Source: CAXSBR01 sp964252015 (GTDB taxonomy: Bacteria; Actinomycetota; Actinomycetes; Mycobacteriales; Jatrophihabitantaceae). Taken from it: a stretch of 64,000 bases of DNA. Position numbers and translations under genes: made by a program. The first letter of the stretch is position 1. Every line of letters begins with the position of its first letter. The stretch lies in assembly GCA_964252015.1 (NCBI GenBank), contig CAXULW010000006.1, positions 1 through 64,000 on the forward strand, in the 5' to 3' direction. This document shows positions 34,207 to 42,689 of the stretch, in pieces. Below the pieces are notes generated by a model, which saw nothing but the letters and a program-made list of their open reading frames with translations, was not told the origin of the DNA and ran no database searches.

Positions 34207-35637
34207 GTGCTGCGCGTGCGGGTTCTGGCCTTTGTCGGTGTATTTGCCTTGAGCGGGCTCCTGTCCACCGGGTTCACCGCCACGCATGCGTCGTCGTCGG
34301 CGGTAGCGGCGCGTGAGTCGGCGGTGCTGTCACCCACCGGGGCGCCGTACTTCGGTCCGATCCTGGACTGGTCGGCCGATTCTGCCGACGCCTACCAGCG
34401 CCGCCTGGGTCTATCACCGGCCTACTACGCCCAGTCCGTGAAATATCCCTTGACGGCGGCGCAGACCGCCAACCTGGGCGGGTTCGTCCAACAGGTCGCC
34501 TCCGTCGGCGCGGCGGCGCTGTTGACCCTGGAACCAACGAAACCACTGGCCCGCCTCACCGCGGCCGACGCTGGCGTGCTGGTGGGCCAGCTCCGCCAGT
34601 TGCACGTCCGGTTCGGCACGGATTTCCTGGTCCGGTTCGCACCCGAGATGAACGGTAACTGGCATGCCTGGGGGCAGCAGCCTCGCTCTTACGTAGCCGC
34701 ATTCGATGTGGTCTCCAAAGCCGTCCATTCCGGTTTGATCCGGACAACGGCGCAGATGGTCTGGGCCCCGTCCTACGGCGCCGGTTACCCGTTCGCCGGC
34801 TCAGTGGGGAAGGTTCCCGGTTCGGGTCCCCGTCCGCTGAGCCAGCTGGATACGAACCACAACGGCACCGTCGACGCGCGTGATGACCCGTACTCCCCGT
34901 ACTACCCCGGCGACGCCGCGGTCGACTGGGTCGGACTGTCCATGTACTACTACGGCCCCGCCCAAAAGTATGGCGCTGACGTTGTCCCGGTCACCGGTAC
35001 GTACTCCGCGATGCTGGCTGGGCGGGTCGGCTACCAGACCAGCTCCGGCGCGGGCCGCGACTTCGTCGGCACGTACGCCCGCGGCAAGAACAAGCGCATG
35101 CTGGTCGAAACGGCCGCGCTGTACCAGAACGGCCAACCCGGCGCGCCTACCGCGCTCGCGGTGAAGCAGGCGTGGTTTCGGCAGGTGCTCGACCTGGGCA
35201 TCCAGGCCAGGCATCCGCAGATCAAGCTCGTGGTGTGGCTGGAGCGGGACCGCCCGGAGGCCGAAGTGCGGCAACGGGATATCGATTGGCGGGCGAGCGC
35301 GACGCCGACCCTCGCGCGGGCGTTTGCGGCGTCTCTGCGTGCTGACCGGATCGCTCTCGGACCCTTGCTCGACGTTCGGCCTACACCTAGCGCCCCCACC
35401 GGCGCGGCCTCACATTCCGCCCCTGGAACCACGCAGACCAGCTCCGCGCCGGGATCGAAGCAGATCAGCTCCGCGCCGGAACCGAAGCGGACCACCTCCG
35501 ACGCGAGCCTGCAGCGACCCGACTCCGCCGCCGGGCTGAGCCCGAGCGCCCGGGCGCTGAGCGGGGTCGGCGTAGGCCTCTTGTTCTGCGTCGGCTTGTA
35601 CCTGCTGTTCCGAACACCGCGGAGGAGCAGGTCATGA
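34207..35637 (+). CDS. secreted, membrane-anchored GH26-like glycosidase
   Basis: A 476-residue exported protein, first gene of the polysaccharide operon. A signal sequence (about 1-30) precedes a GH26-like barrel with candidate acid/base E147 in RFAPEMNGNWHAW and nucleophile E301 in MLVETAALY, the endo-beta-mannanase pattern. A DTNHNGTVDARDD loop (about 215-227) resembles an EF-hand/dockerin calcium site. After the domain comes a Ser/Thr/Pro-rich stretch (about 395-440) and a C-terminal membrane helix (GVGVGLLFCVGLYLLF) with a basic tail, so it should be anchored outside the cell. GTG 34207 with GGGAGG (34195-34200) is preferred to the longer frame. It may trim or release the polymer made by the GT2 enzyme. 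Confidence 0.82.
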   Translation: MLRVRVLAFVGVFALSGLLSTGFTATHASSSAVAARESAVLSPTGAPYFGPILDWSADSADAYQRRLGLSPAYYAQSVKYPLTAAQTANLGGFVQQVASVGAAALLTLEPTKPLARLTAADAGVLVGQLRQLHVRFGTDFLVRFAPEMNGNWHAWGQQPRSYVAAFDVVSKAVHSGLIRTTAQMVWAPSYGAGYPFAGSVGKVPGSGPRPLSQLDTNHNGTVDARDDPYSPYYPGDAAVDWVGLSMYYYGPAQKYGADVVPVTGTYSAMLAGRVGYQTSSGAGRDFVGTYARGKNKRMLVETAALYQNGQPGAPTALAVKQAWFRQVLDLGIQARHPQIKLVVWLERDRPEAEVRQRDIDWRASATPTLARAFAASLRADRIALGPLLDVRPTPSAPTGAASHSAPGTTQTSSAPGSKQISSAPEPKRTTSDASLQRPDSAAGLSPSARALSGVGVGLLFCVGLYLLFRTPRRSRS

Positions 35638-36911
35638 CGGATCGCAACGCATCGTCGGCGGCGGCCGGCTCTCGGGCGGAGCCGATCTGGCCGCCGGACG
35701 CGGTAGTCCAACCCCTTTACCGGGACGCCGCCACGGACAACTCGACCCGCAGCTACGGACCACGCCACCCGATGGCCGGTCTCGATCCCGGTCTTGTCGT
35801 GCTGCGCGACTGGCCGCGGCGGACCGCCCTCGTCGTCGGAGAGTCCCCGAACCCGCAGGTACCGGCGGTCCTGCACAAATTCGGGTTCTCGACCGCCGTC
35901 ACGACCCTGGCCCGGGCGTTGCCAACCGCGGCCGCGCTGGGACCGTTCACGTTTGTCGTCCTGTCAGCGGACGTGTTCGGCGGTGACGACTCCGTAGCCG
36001 CGGTCCGCGGGCTGCACCGCTGCTCGCCGTCGGCCCGGTTGTTGCTGGAACGGCCGCCGGGAGATCTCGGCCCCGAGGTTGTGGTGCGCGCTTTGCGCGC
36101 GGGGGTCGCCGACGTGGTTGACGCCGATGCCGGGGCGCTGGGCGTGGCGATCTCGGCCGGGCTCGATCGGGCCGGGGCCTTACGCGAACGCGTTCTCGCC
36201 ATCGGCGCTCACCCCGATGACGTCGAGATCGGCTGCGCCGGAACCATGCTCGACCACCGGCTGCGTGGCGACCGGGTGTCCATCCTGACGCTGAGCCGAG
36301 GCGCGGTCGGCGGCGATCAGCAGGCCCGGGTCGAGGAGGCGGTGGCTACCGCGGAGGCAATCGGTGCCCAGCTCATCCTGGGCGATCTTCCCGATGCCCA
36401 GATCGACCACGGCTTGCCAACCATCCGGTTGATCGAGAGCGTCATCCAGGCGGTCGACCCCACCGTCATCTATGTGCACTCCACACACGACGGACACCAG
36501 GATCACCGGGCGGTCGCGACGGCTACGGCCAGTGCTACCCGAGGGGTGCGACGCCTGTTCGCTTTCCAGTCGCCCTCGGCGACGAATGCGTTCACGCCAA
36601 CCCAGTTCGTCACGATCGATTCGGTCCTGCAGCGCAAGGTCCAGGTACTGCGCATGTTCACCTCGCAGATCGGCCGTGACTATCTCGATCCGGAGTTGGT
36701 CGTGGCAGGTTCGCGGTATTGGGCGCGGCACCTCGGGGCGAACGCCCGTTATGCCGAACCGTTCGAGGTCATCCGGTCCGTCGGCGATCTTCGCTACGCC
36801 GCCGGCGTCCCCTTTATGACCGCGGACTCGCAGCCGGGGTTCGCCGTGTCGTCTTTCGACAGCGCTCGAGGCGTCGCGGTGCCCGACGAACCGCAGGCCA
36901 ACTGGGGGTGA
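35634..36911 (+). CDS. pseudo-receiver/PIG-L (LmbE) deacetylase fusion
   Basis: A 425-residue protein. Residues about 62-175 follow a response-regulator receiver fold (TALVVGE strand, FTFVVLSADVFGGDD strand and loop), but the phosphoacceptor Asp position appears to be Ser, so it looks like a pseudo-receiver. Residues about 186-400 are a PIG-L/LmbE zinc deacetylase with H193-P-D-D196 (AHPDDVEIG) and H288-Q-D-H291 as metal and catalytic residues. PIG-L enzymes remove N-acetyl groups from amino sugars, so it may deacetylate the polymer or a precursor. No signal peptide is evident. The ATG overlaps the GH26 stop. Confidence 0.82.
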   Translation: MTDRNASSAAAGSRAEPIWPPDAVVQPLYRDAATDNSTRSYGPRHPMAGLDPGLVVLRDWPRRTALVVGESPNPQVPAVLHKFGFSTAVTTLARALPTAAALGPFTFVVLSADVFGGDDSVAAVRGLHRCSPSARLLLERPPGDLGPEVVVRALRAGVADVVDADAGALGVAISAGLDRAGALRERVLAIGAHPDDVEIGCAGTMLDHRLRGDRVSILTLSRGAVGGDQQARVEEAVATAEAIGAQLILGDLPDAQIDHGLPTIRLIESVIQAVDPTVIYVHSTHDGHQDHRAVATATASATRGVRRLFAFQSPSATNAFTPTQFVTIDSVLQRKVQVLRMFTSQIGRDYLDPELVVAGSRYWARHLGANARYAEPFEVIRSVGDLRYAAGVPFMTADSQPGFAVSSFDSARGVAVPDEPQANWG

Positions 36912-36979
36912 CCGCACCCCGTCGACCTGATCAGGTTCGACATTCATCATGGCCCGTCGAAGTGAACTGGAGTGAACCG

Positions 36980-38260
36980 GTGTTGAGAGTCTTACCGCGT
37001 GAAGCGAGAACAGAGCAACGGGCAGACCCGCTGACCCTGTTGTCATTCACTCCGGAACAGATCCGGCAGCGTCACCTCGAACGGGTCCGCGTGGTGGGCT
37101 CGCTCACCGAGGACCGCTTCGACCGGCTGGCCCATCTGGCCGTCACGATCTTCGGGGTACCGATGTCGTCGGTGACCCTGGCGGACGGCGGGCGCGTGGT
37201 CTCGAACTCCGCCCGGGCGCTGGACATCGGCCCGTCCACCGAGGACGCGCTGTGGGCGCGCGCGGGGAACACCAGCACCGGCGTCCTGATCTCAGACGCG
37301 AGCGCCGACGCCCGCTTTGCCGACCTACCCGCGGTCATCGGCACCCCGTATCTACGCTTCTTCGCCGGCATTCCTCTGGTAGACGACGACGGTGTCGTCC
37401 TGGGCACGTTCAGCCTCTACGACAGCGTGCCGCGCCGGTTGGACGCCACTCAGTGGGCGACTTTCGTTGAACTCGCCTCGTGGGTGCGCCGAGAACTCGT
37501 CGACTCCGAGGAGATGGCCCGGGCGCGTCTGGTCCAGGAGTCACTCCTGCCCGGATCCGCGCCCGTCGTGGCCGGGTATCAGGTTGCGGGTGTCTGTCTT
37601 CCGACCAAGTCTGTGGGCGGGGACTTCTACGACTTCACCGTGCTCCCCGGTCGGCTGGTCATCAGCTTGGTCGACGTGATGGGCAAAGGTACGGGGGCAG
37701 CCCTCGTTGCGGCAACCTTCCGGGCCCTGCTGCACGCATCGATGAGCGAGGTGGCATTGGGCGTCGGGGGCCGGCAGGCGGGCGATCTGCGACGCCCCAT
37801 CCGCGGTGGGTTCGGTGGGGTCCTGGCCGACATAGATCGGCTCATCGGCCGCGACCTGGAGCACACGGGCACCCTGGTTACCGGCTTCTTCTGCGGGGTC
37901 GAACCCGACACCGGTCTGGTCCACTACGCCGATGCCGGTCACGGCCTGACCGTCCTGCTCCGAAACGACGGCACGGCCAGTTGGCTGACCAGCGCGGATC
38001 TGCCGGTGGGGGTCGAAACGGTCGGCTCGTGGACCGAGCATGAGGTGAGCTTGCACGCAGGGGACACCCTGCTCAGCGTCAGCGACGGACTACTCGATCT
38101 GTTCGGTGGTGCCGGGCAGGCGCTTGCGGACATCGCCCAGTTGGCCCGGGATCACCCTGGCGCGGACGACCTCGTCGGGGAGATTCACCGATTGGCCCGT
38201 CTGGGCACCGCCGTCGACGACGTCACGGCCGTCGCCATTCATAGAGAGATGACTGTGTAA
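36980..38260 (+). CDS. GAF-PP2C (SpoIIE/RsbU-type) serine phosphatase
   Basis: A 426-residue regulator: a GAF sensor domain (about 38-175, with LRFFAGIPLVDDDGVVLGTFSL) followed by a PPM-type phosphatase (about 190-425) with the metal-binding VGGDFYDF, DVMGKGTGAAL, ADAGHG, SDGLLDLF and VDDVTAV motifs. It should dephosphorylate a STAS antagonist, probably the one encoded at 40248. GTG 36980 with GGAG seven bases upstream is chosen over much longer frames. It starts 68 bases after the deacetylase gene and overlaps the GT2 start. Confidence 0.9.
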   Translation: MLRVLPREARTEQRADPLTLLSFTPEQIRQRHLERVRVVGSLTEDRFDRLAHLAVTIFGVPMSSVTLADGGRVVSNSARALDIGPSTEDALWARAGNTSTGVLISDASADARFADLPAVIGTPYLRFFAGIPLVDDDGVVLGTFSLYDSVPRRLDATQWATFVELASWVRRELVDSEEMARARLVQESLLPGSAPVVAGYQVAGVCLPTKSVGGDFYDFTVLPGRLVISLVDVMGKGTGAALVAATFRALLHASMSEVALGVGGRQAGDLRRPIRGGFGGVLADIDRLIGRDLEHTGTLVTGFFCGVEPDTGLVHYADAGHGLTVLLRNDGTASWLTSADLPVGVETVGSWTEHEVSLHAGDTLLSVSDGLLDLFGGAGQALADIAQLARDHPGADDLVGEIHRLARLGTAVDDVTAVAIHREMTV

Positions 38261-40248
38261 TGCCCCGGTTATGGCTGGTCCGGATTCTGATCGTTCTCAC
38301 CGCTGCGCTCGGAATCAATTACGTCGTGTGGCGTTGGCTCTTCTCGGTTCATTGGGCGGTCTGGTGGATTTCGGTGCCACTGGTCCTCGCCGAGACCTAC
38401 AGCCTGATCGATTCGCTGTTGTTCGGGGTGACGATGTGGCGACTGCGCCGCCGCGGGGAACCCGAGCCGCCGCCCGAGGATGTATCCGTCGACGTCTTCA
38501 TCACGACCTACAACGAGCCGTTGGAATTGCTGCGAGCCACCGTGCAGGCCGCCGAGCGCATCAGGTATCCGCATCTGACCTGGATTCTCGACGACGGGAA
38601 CCAGCCCGAGGTTCGGGCCATGGCCGAGGAGGAGAACGTCGGCTACGTGGCCAGATCGGCGGACTGGTTCGACCGCCCGCGCCACGCCAAGGCCGGGAAT
38701 CTCAACAACGCCCTCATGGCCACGCAGGGAGAATTCCTGCTGATCCTTGACGCAGACCAGGTACCCAGCCCGGAGATACTTCACCGGACCTTGGGCTACT
38801 TCAGCGATGAGCAGGTCGCCCTCGTGCAAACCCAGCAATTCTTCAACAACGTCCCCGACCTCGACCCGCTGGGTAGCCAGGCACCGTTGTTCTACGGACC
38901 GATCCAGCAGGGCAAGGACGGGTGGAACGCGGCCTTCTTCTGCGGGTCGAACGCCGTCCTGCGTCGCGAGGCCCTCATGCGCCTGGGCGTCTCCCGGTAC
39001 GTCGTCGATCTGGAGAAACGCATCAACCGCGGCTTGGCCAAAGCCGACGTCATTATTGCCAAGGCCCGTAAGGGTCTGACCGCCGAGCAGCAGGACCTGG
39101 ACGCGGCACTGATGAGTGTCGCCGGGCACGTCCACGCGGCCCGCGCGGCGATAGCCGCTGGGACGCCGCTGGCTGAGGTAACCCTGCGGTTCCAGCGCCA
39201 GGTCGAGACGGCAGCCCGTAAACTGGTCGAGCTCGACGCCCGCTCCTTGCACGCCGATATGGCGAGCTTGGACGAGGAGCCCGTGGAACTGGACGAACTC
39301 ACCATGGCCCGATTGTCGCGCCGGGATTGGTCGCCGTTGGCGGCGATCGAGACGGTCCGCACGATGATCAGCACCGTCGATGTCGACCGCGAGGACCAGG
39401 CGCAACCCCTCATGCCGATGTCGGTCATCTCGGTGACGGAGGACATGGCCACCTGCATGCGCCTACACGCCGCCGGTTGGAAGTCCGTCTACCACGACGA
39501 GACCTTGTGCCTCGGCTTGGCGCCCGAGGATCTGAAGACGATGCTCAGTCAACGACTGCGCTGGGCGCAGGGCACCATGCAGGTGATGCTGCGGGAGAAT
39601 CCGTTGGTTCAGCGGGGTCTTTCGCTGGGACAGCGCCTGATGTATCTGGCGACGATGTGGAGTTACCTGGCCGGTTTCGCCGCGGTGGTTTACATTGCCG
39701 CGCCGGTGCTGTTCCTGGGCTTCGGGGTGCTACCGGTCCGCGCGCTGAGTTCGTCATTCTTCCTGAGGTTGATTCCGTTCCTGCTGGTGAATCAATTGCT
39801 GTTCTTTGTGATCGGACGGGGGCGCCGGACGTGGCGGGGCCAGCAATACGCACTCGCACTTTTCCCGCTCTGGATCCGCTCCGTCACGTCGGCGGTCGCG
39901 AACGTCGTCTTTCACCGCAGCTTGGCTTTTGCGGTCACATCCAAAACGAGGCTGATTTCCGAACGGCCGCCTTGGCACCTCGTACGCCCGCAACTGGTGG
40001 CGATGGGTTTGCTCGTTCTGGCCGCCTTCGCCGGTACCGTGCGATGGTGCCTGGGATCGGCCGGGACCGTGGCCACCGCCATCAACCTCATCTGGGTCGT
40101 GTTCGACCTCAGTCTGTTCGCGGTGGTCGTCAATGCGGTTCGCTATCAGGGTTTCGATCGCGATGCCGTCTCAGTGATACCAGCCCCGGTGCACGAAGTA
40201 GTGGCCGTCAAATCGGCCCTTCAATCCGCTGAACAGGAGACCGTCTGA
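38260..40248 (+). CDS. cellulose-synthase-like GT2 glycosyltransferase with large insertion
   Basis: A 662-residue membrane glycosyltransferase, the presumed polymerase of the operon. Two N-terminal membrane helices (about 6-60) precede a GT-A domain with D111-D112-G, D164-A-D166, T393-E-D395 and Q431-RLRW, the processive beta-synthase signature. Between FFCGSNAVLRREAL and TED about 140 residues (247-388), mostly helical and charged, are inserted where BcsA has about 20. Five or so C-terminal membrane helices follow. No PilZ motif (RxxxR ... DxSxxG) is visible. It overlaps the phosphatase and STAS genes by one base each. The product may be a beta-linked hexose or hexosamine polymer. Confidence 0.9.
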   Translation: MPRLWLVRILIVLTAALGINYVVWRWLFSVHWAVWWISVPLVLAETYSLIDSLLFGVTMWRLRRRGEPEPPPEDVSVDVFITTYNEPLELLRATVQAAERIRYPHLTWILDDGNQPEVRAMAEEENVGYVARSADWFDRPRHAKAGNLNNALMATQGEFLLILDADQVPSPEILHRTLGYFSDEQVALVQTQQFFNNVPDLDPLGSQAPLFYGPIQQGKDGWNAAFFCGSNAVLRREALMRLGVSRYVVDLEKRINRGLAKADVIIAKARKGLTAEQQDLDAALMSVAGHVHAARAAIAAGTPLAEVTLRFQRQVETAARKLVELDARSLHADMASLDEEPVELDELTMARLSRRDWSPLAAIETVRTMISTVDVDREDQAQPLMPMSVISVTEDMATCMRLHAAGWKSVYHDETLCLGLAPEDLKTMLSQRLRWAQGTMQVMLRENPLVQRGLSLGQRLMYLATMWSYLAGFAAVVYIAAPVLFLGFGVLPVRALSSSFFLRLIPFLLVNQLLFFVIGRGRRTWRGQQYALALFPLWIRSVTSAVANVVFHRSLAFAVTSKTRLISERPPWHLVRPQLVAMGLLVLAAFAGTVRWCLGSAGTVATAINLIWVVFDLSLFAVVVNAVRYQGFDRDAVSVIPAPVHEVVAVKSALQSAEQETV

Positions 40249-40583
40249 TGACGTCGTTCAACCTCGACCGAAGGGATCACGTTGCCGTGATCCGCCCCGA
40301 GGGCCGCTTGAACATGGTGTCCGCCCCGCAATTCGTGGTCATGATGAGAGGTCTGGTGTCAGACGGCTGCGCCCGGGTGGTCGTCGACCTGTCCGCCACT
40401 GACTTCATCGACTCGTCCGGGCTGGGCGCGCTCGTCTCGTCTCTGAAGCTCGCTCGCCAGGCCGGCGGTGATCTGCGTCTCGCCGCGACGACGGCGCAGG
40501 TCGACACCGTGCTGCGGTTGACTAATCTCGACCGCGTGCTCCAGCCGAGCGTGACGGTCGACGACGCCCGCGCTCTCATCTGA
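40248..40583 (+). CDS. STAS domain anti-sigma factor antagonist
   Basis: A 111-residue single STAS domain of the SpoIIAA/RsbV type. The phosphorylatable serine is S57 in FIDSSGLGAL. It should be phosphorylated by the HATPase kinase encoded six bases downstream and dephosphorylated by the PP2C protein at 36980. No sigma factor gene is present in the operon, so its output partner may be the kinase itself, an enzyme of the operon or a distant sigma factor. Confidence 0.93.
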   Translation: MTSFNLDRRDHVAVIRPEGRLNMVSAPQFVVMMRGLVSDGCARVVVDLSATDFIDSSGLGALVSSLKLARQAGGDLRLAATTAQVDTVLRLTNLDRVLQPSVTVDDARALI

Positions 40584-40588
40584 CGACG

Positions 40589-41056
40589 ATGCCCGTTGTT
40601 TCCCGCGAAGTGCGCGTGCCAGCGCTGCCGGCAGGACTGGACGACATTCAGGACCTGATCAACGACATGTGGTCATTCACCCGAGGCATCGCCGAGCACG
40701 ATCGGTATCGTTTCGAGGCCGCGGTCGTAGAAGTGGCCGCGAACATCGTGGAGCACGCCCGCCCGGCAGATGATCGGGGGCACGTAACCTTGGATCTGAG
40801 CGTGACCTTCGGGTCGGAGGAGTTACGCGCGGAGTTCTGCGACGACGGCCAAGCGGCCGACGTCGACCTCGACGACGTAACGATGCCCGGCACACACGCC
40901 GAGGACGGGCGCGGCCTGGCCTTGGCCAAGACGTACAGTGACGCGTTGCGCTATGCGCGCCGCGGCTCGGTGAATCGCTGGACGATCACCTGCCGCCTGA
41001 TGGAGCAAACCCCAGTAGGTCTTTCCAATGAAGGAGTCGAGAATGCGCACGGTTGA
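40589..41056 (+). CDS. RsbW/SpoIIAB-like HATPase anti-sigma kinase
   Basis: A 155-residue GHKL ATPase. N-box VVEVAANIVEHA, G1-like EFCDDGQAAD and G2-like EDGRGLALAKTYSD are in order, the pattern of serine kinases that bind sigma factors or STAS proteins. It completes the partner-switching set with the PP2C and STAS genes. ATG 40589; its end overlaps the flavoprotein gene by 14 bases. Confidence 0.9.
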   Translation: MPVVSREVRVPALPAGLDDIQDLINDMWSFTRGIAEHDRYRFEAAVVEVAANIVEHARPADDRGHVTLDLSVTFGSEELRAEFCDDGQAADVDLDDVTMPGTHAEDGRGLALAKTYSDALRYARRGSVNRWTITCRLMEQTPVGLSNEGVENAHG

Positions 41057-42338
41057 CGTATTGGTCGTGGGCGCCGGTCCGACCGGAATCGGGGCGGGCC
41101 ACCGGCTCGGCCAGCTCGACGTCGATTGGCTGATGGTCGAAGCGGGCGCCGGTCCGGGCGGAATGGCGTGCTCGGTGACCGATGACCAGGGTTTTGTCTG
41201 GGATCTCGGCGGGCACGTTCTGCACAGCCACTTCGACGAATTCGACAAAGCCATTGCCGACGCGGGCGTGGTAATGCTGTCGCCGGTGCGTAACGGGTGG
41301 GTCTGGCTCGGCGGCCAGCTCCTACCCACGCCGATACAGCACCACGTAACTGCCCTGCCACTGGACCTGGACCCGAACGGGCCGGTCGAGCACCTGGGCG
41401 ACTATTACCGAAACAACTTCGGCGAGGCCCTGTACCAGCGCTTCTTCAAGCCTTTCACCGAAAAGATGTGGGCGACCCCGCTGGAACTGATCGATGACCA
41501 GTGGACGTCTCTGCGCAACGGATCCACCGAACGCAACGTGCCGACGATCAGGGTCGGGACGAGTGAAGACCACCGTGAGACCGTGACCTTCCCCTACCCG
41601 GCGGGTGGCACCGGCAGGTTGTGGGAAGCGTTGGCATCGCGGCTGGACCAGCAGCGCATTCTTTATGACGTCAAGGTCGAATCCATCGACCTGCTCCGAC
41701 GCGTGGCCCACCTGAGCAACGGCGAATCCGTGCTGTACCAGCACTGTGTGTCCACCATGCCACTGACCGAACTCCTGGTCCACGTCGGCGTCCCTTCATT
41801 GGCCGAGCGAGCCAGCCAGTTCCTGAGTTCGCAAACCTTCGTCGTGGGTCTTGGCTTCACAGGAGCACCCCCGGACACACTGGCCGATAAATCCTGGCTG
41901 TACTGCCCGGATCCTGACGTGGCCTGGCACCGAGCGACCATGCTCAGCAATTACGATCAGGAGAACGCCGGCCCCGGGCGCTGGTCGGTGCTCTGCGAAG
42001 TCGGCCGCAGCGCGTTCCGCGTCATCGACGACGCCGAGGCGGTCGCCAACTGCGAGGCCTCCATGACCCGACTAGGCGCCGATCCGGCCACCCGGGTATC
42101 CACCTGGACCCGGACCGTCCCGATGGGCTATCCCGTGCCGACCCGTGGCCGCGACGAGATGCTCGTCGGCATTGACGAGCAATTGACCGAGCATGGCATC
42201 CGCTCCCGAGGGCGGTTCGGAGGTTGGCGCTACGAATCCTGCAACCAGGACTACTCGTTCCTGCAGGGCATCCAGGCCGTTGATGCGAGTCTCGACGGAT
42301 CGGACGAGAACGTCTTCTGGCGCCCTGAGCACGGCTGA
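41043..42338 (+). CDS. FAD-dependent oxidoreductase, UDP-galactopyranose-mutase/protoporphyrinogen-oxidase-like
   Basis: A 431-residue flavoprotein. The Rossmann GxGxxG motif lies at the N terminus (VLVVGAGPTGIGAGHRL), followed by the WDLGGHVLHSHFDEFDKA segment that resembles the substrate loop of UDP-galactopyranose mutase, and FKPFTEKMWATPLELID. It may convert a nucleotide sugar used by the GT2 enzyme. ATG 41043 is supported by AAGGAG at 41031-41036; an ATG at 41028 is also in frame. It is the last gene of the tightly overlapping block. Confidence 0.82.
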   Translation: MRTVDVLVVGAGPTGIGAGHRLGQLDVDWLMVEAGAGPGGMACSVTDDQGFVWDLGGHVLHSHFDEFDKAIADAGVVMLSPVRNGWVWLGGQLLPTPIQHHVTALPLDLDPNGPVEHLGDYYRNNFGEALYQRFFKPFTEKMWATPLELIDDQWTSLRNGSTERNVPTIRVGTSEDHRETVTFPYPAGGTGRLWEALASRLDQQRILYDVKVESIDLLRRVAHLSNGESVLYQHCVSTMPLTELLVHVGVPSLAERASQFLSSQTFVVGLGFTGAPPDTLADKSWLYCPDPDVAWHRATMLSNYDQENAGPGRWSVLCEVGRSAFRVIDDAEAVANCEASMTRLGADPATRVSTWTRTVPMGYPVPTRGRDEMLVGIDEQLTEHGIRSRGRFGGWRYESCNQDYSFLQGIQAVDASLDGSDENVFWRPEHG

Positions 42339-42346
42339 TCCACCAT

Positions 42347-42367
42347 ACCGGCCGGCAATTGGCCGGT
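42347..42367 (+). terminator. 7-bp hairpin after the polysaccharide operon
   Basis: ACCGGCC (42347-42353) and GGCCGGT (42361-42367) with a 7-base loop, nine bases after the flavoprotein stop. No T-tract follows; candidate terminator. The rest of the gap to 42689 holds no recognised gene or riboswitch. Confidence 0.45.
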
Positions 42368-42650
42368 CGACCGACAACGGAACCGGCCTCTAGCCTGATC
42401 GGCTGGGAGTCGATCGCGACCGAGGATCGACCGTCGTCCGGGTTCGCGTCTTGTTGCTGGACTTGTACGGCGATGCGCGCGAGCAGGGACCGAAAGTCGC
42501 ACCCGCGTTGACGGGTCGCCACCTTTCATAGAAGATCAATTTTCACGGCGAGCGAACGTTGAACGGCCGTGGTTGGCGGCAGACGACGTCGACCACCGGG
42601 GGGCCAGTCACCAAATCCGAGTCCTAGCGCCGACATAAGTAGTGCAGCCC

Positions 42651-42673
42651 GTTTGGGCTTGGCTGCGGGGTAT
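42651..42673 (+). promoter_or_regulatory. possible stress-sigma (SigB/SigF-type) promoter
   Basis: GTTT at 42651 and GGGTAT at 42668-42673 resemble the GTTT/GGGTA(T) consensus of stress sigma factors, but the spacer is a base or two shorter than usual and the transcript leader before ATG 42690 would be only about ten bases. Worth noting because an RsbW/RsbV-like module lies just upstream. Confidence 0.25.
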
Positions 42674-42689
42674 GGAGCTGGAGCAGACG

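Noticed and set aside
42368..42650. Possible c-di-GMP or c-di-AMP riboswitch before the GGDEF-EAL gene
   Set aside because: No GEMM or ydaO conserved core could be recognised by eye.
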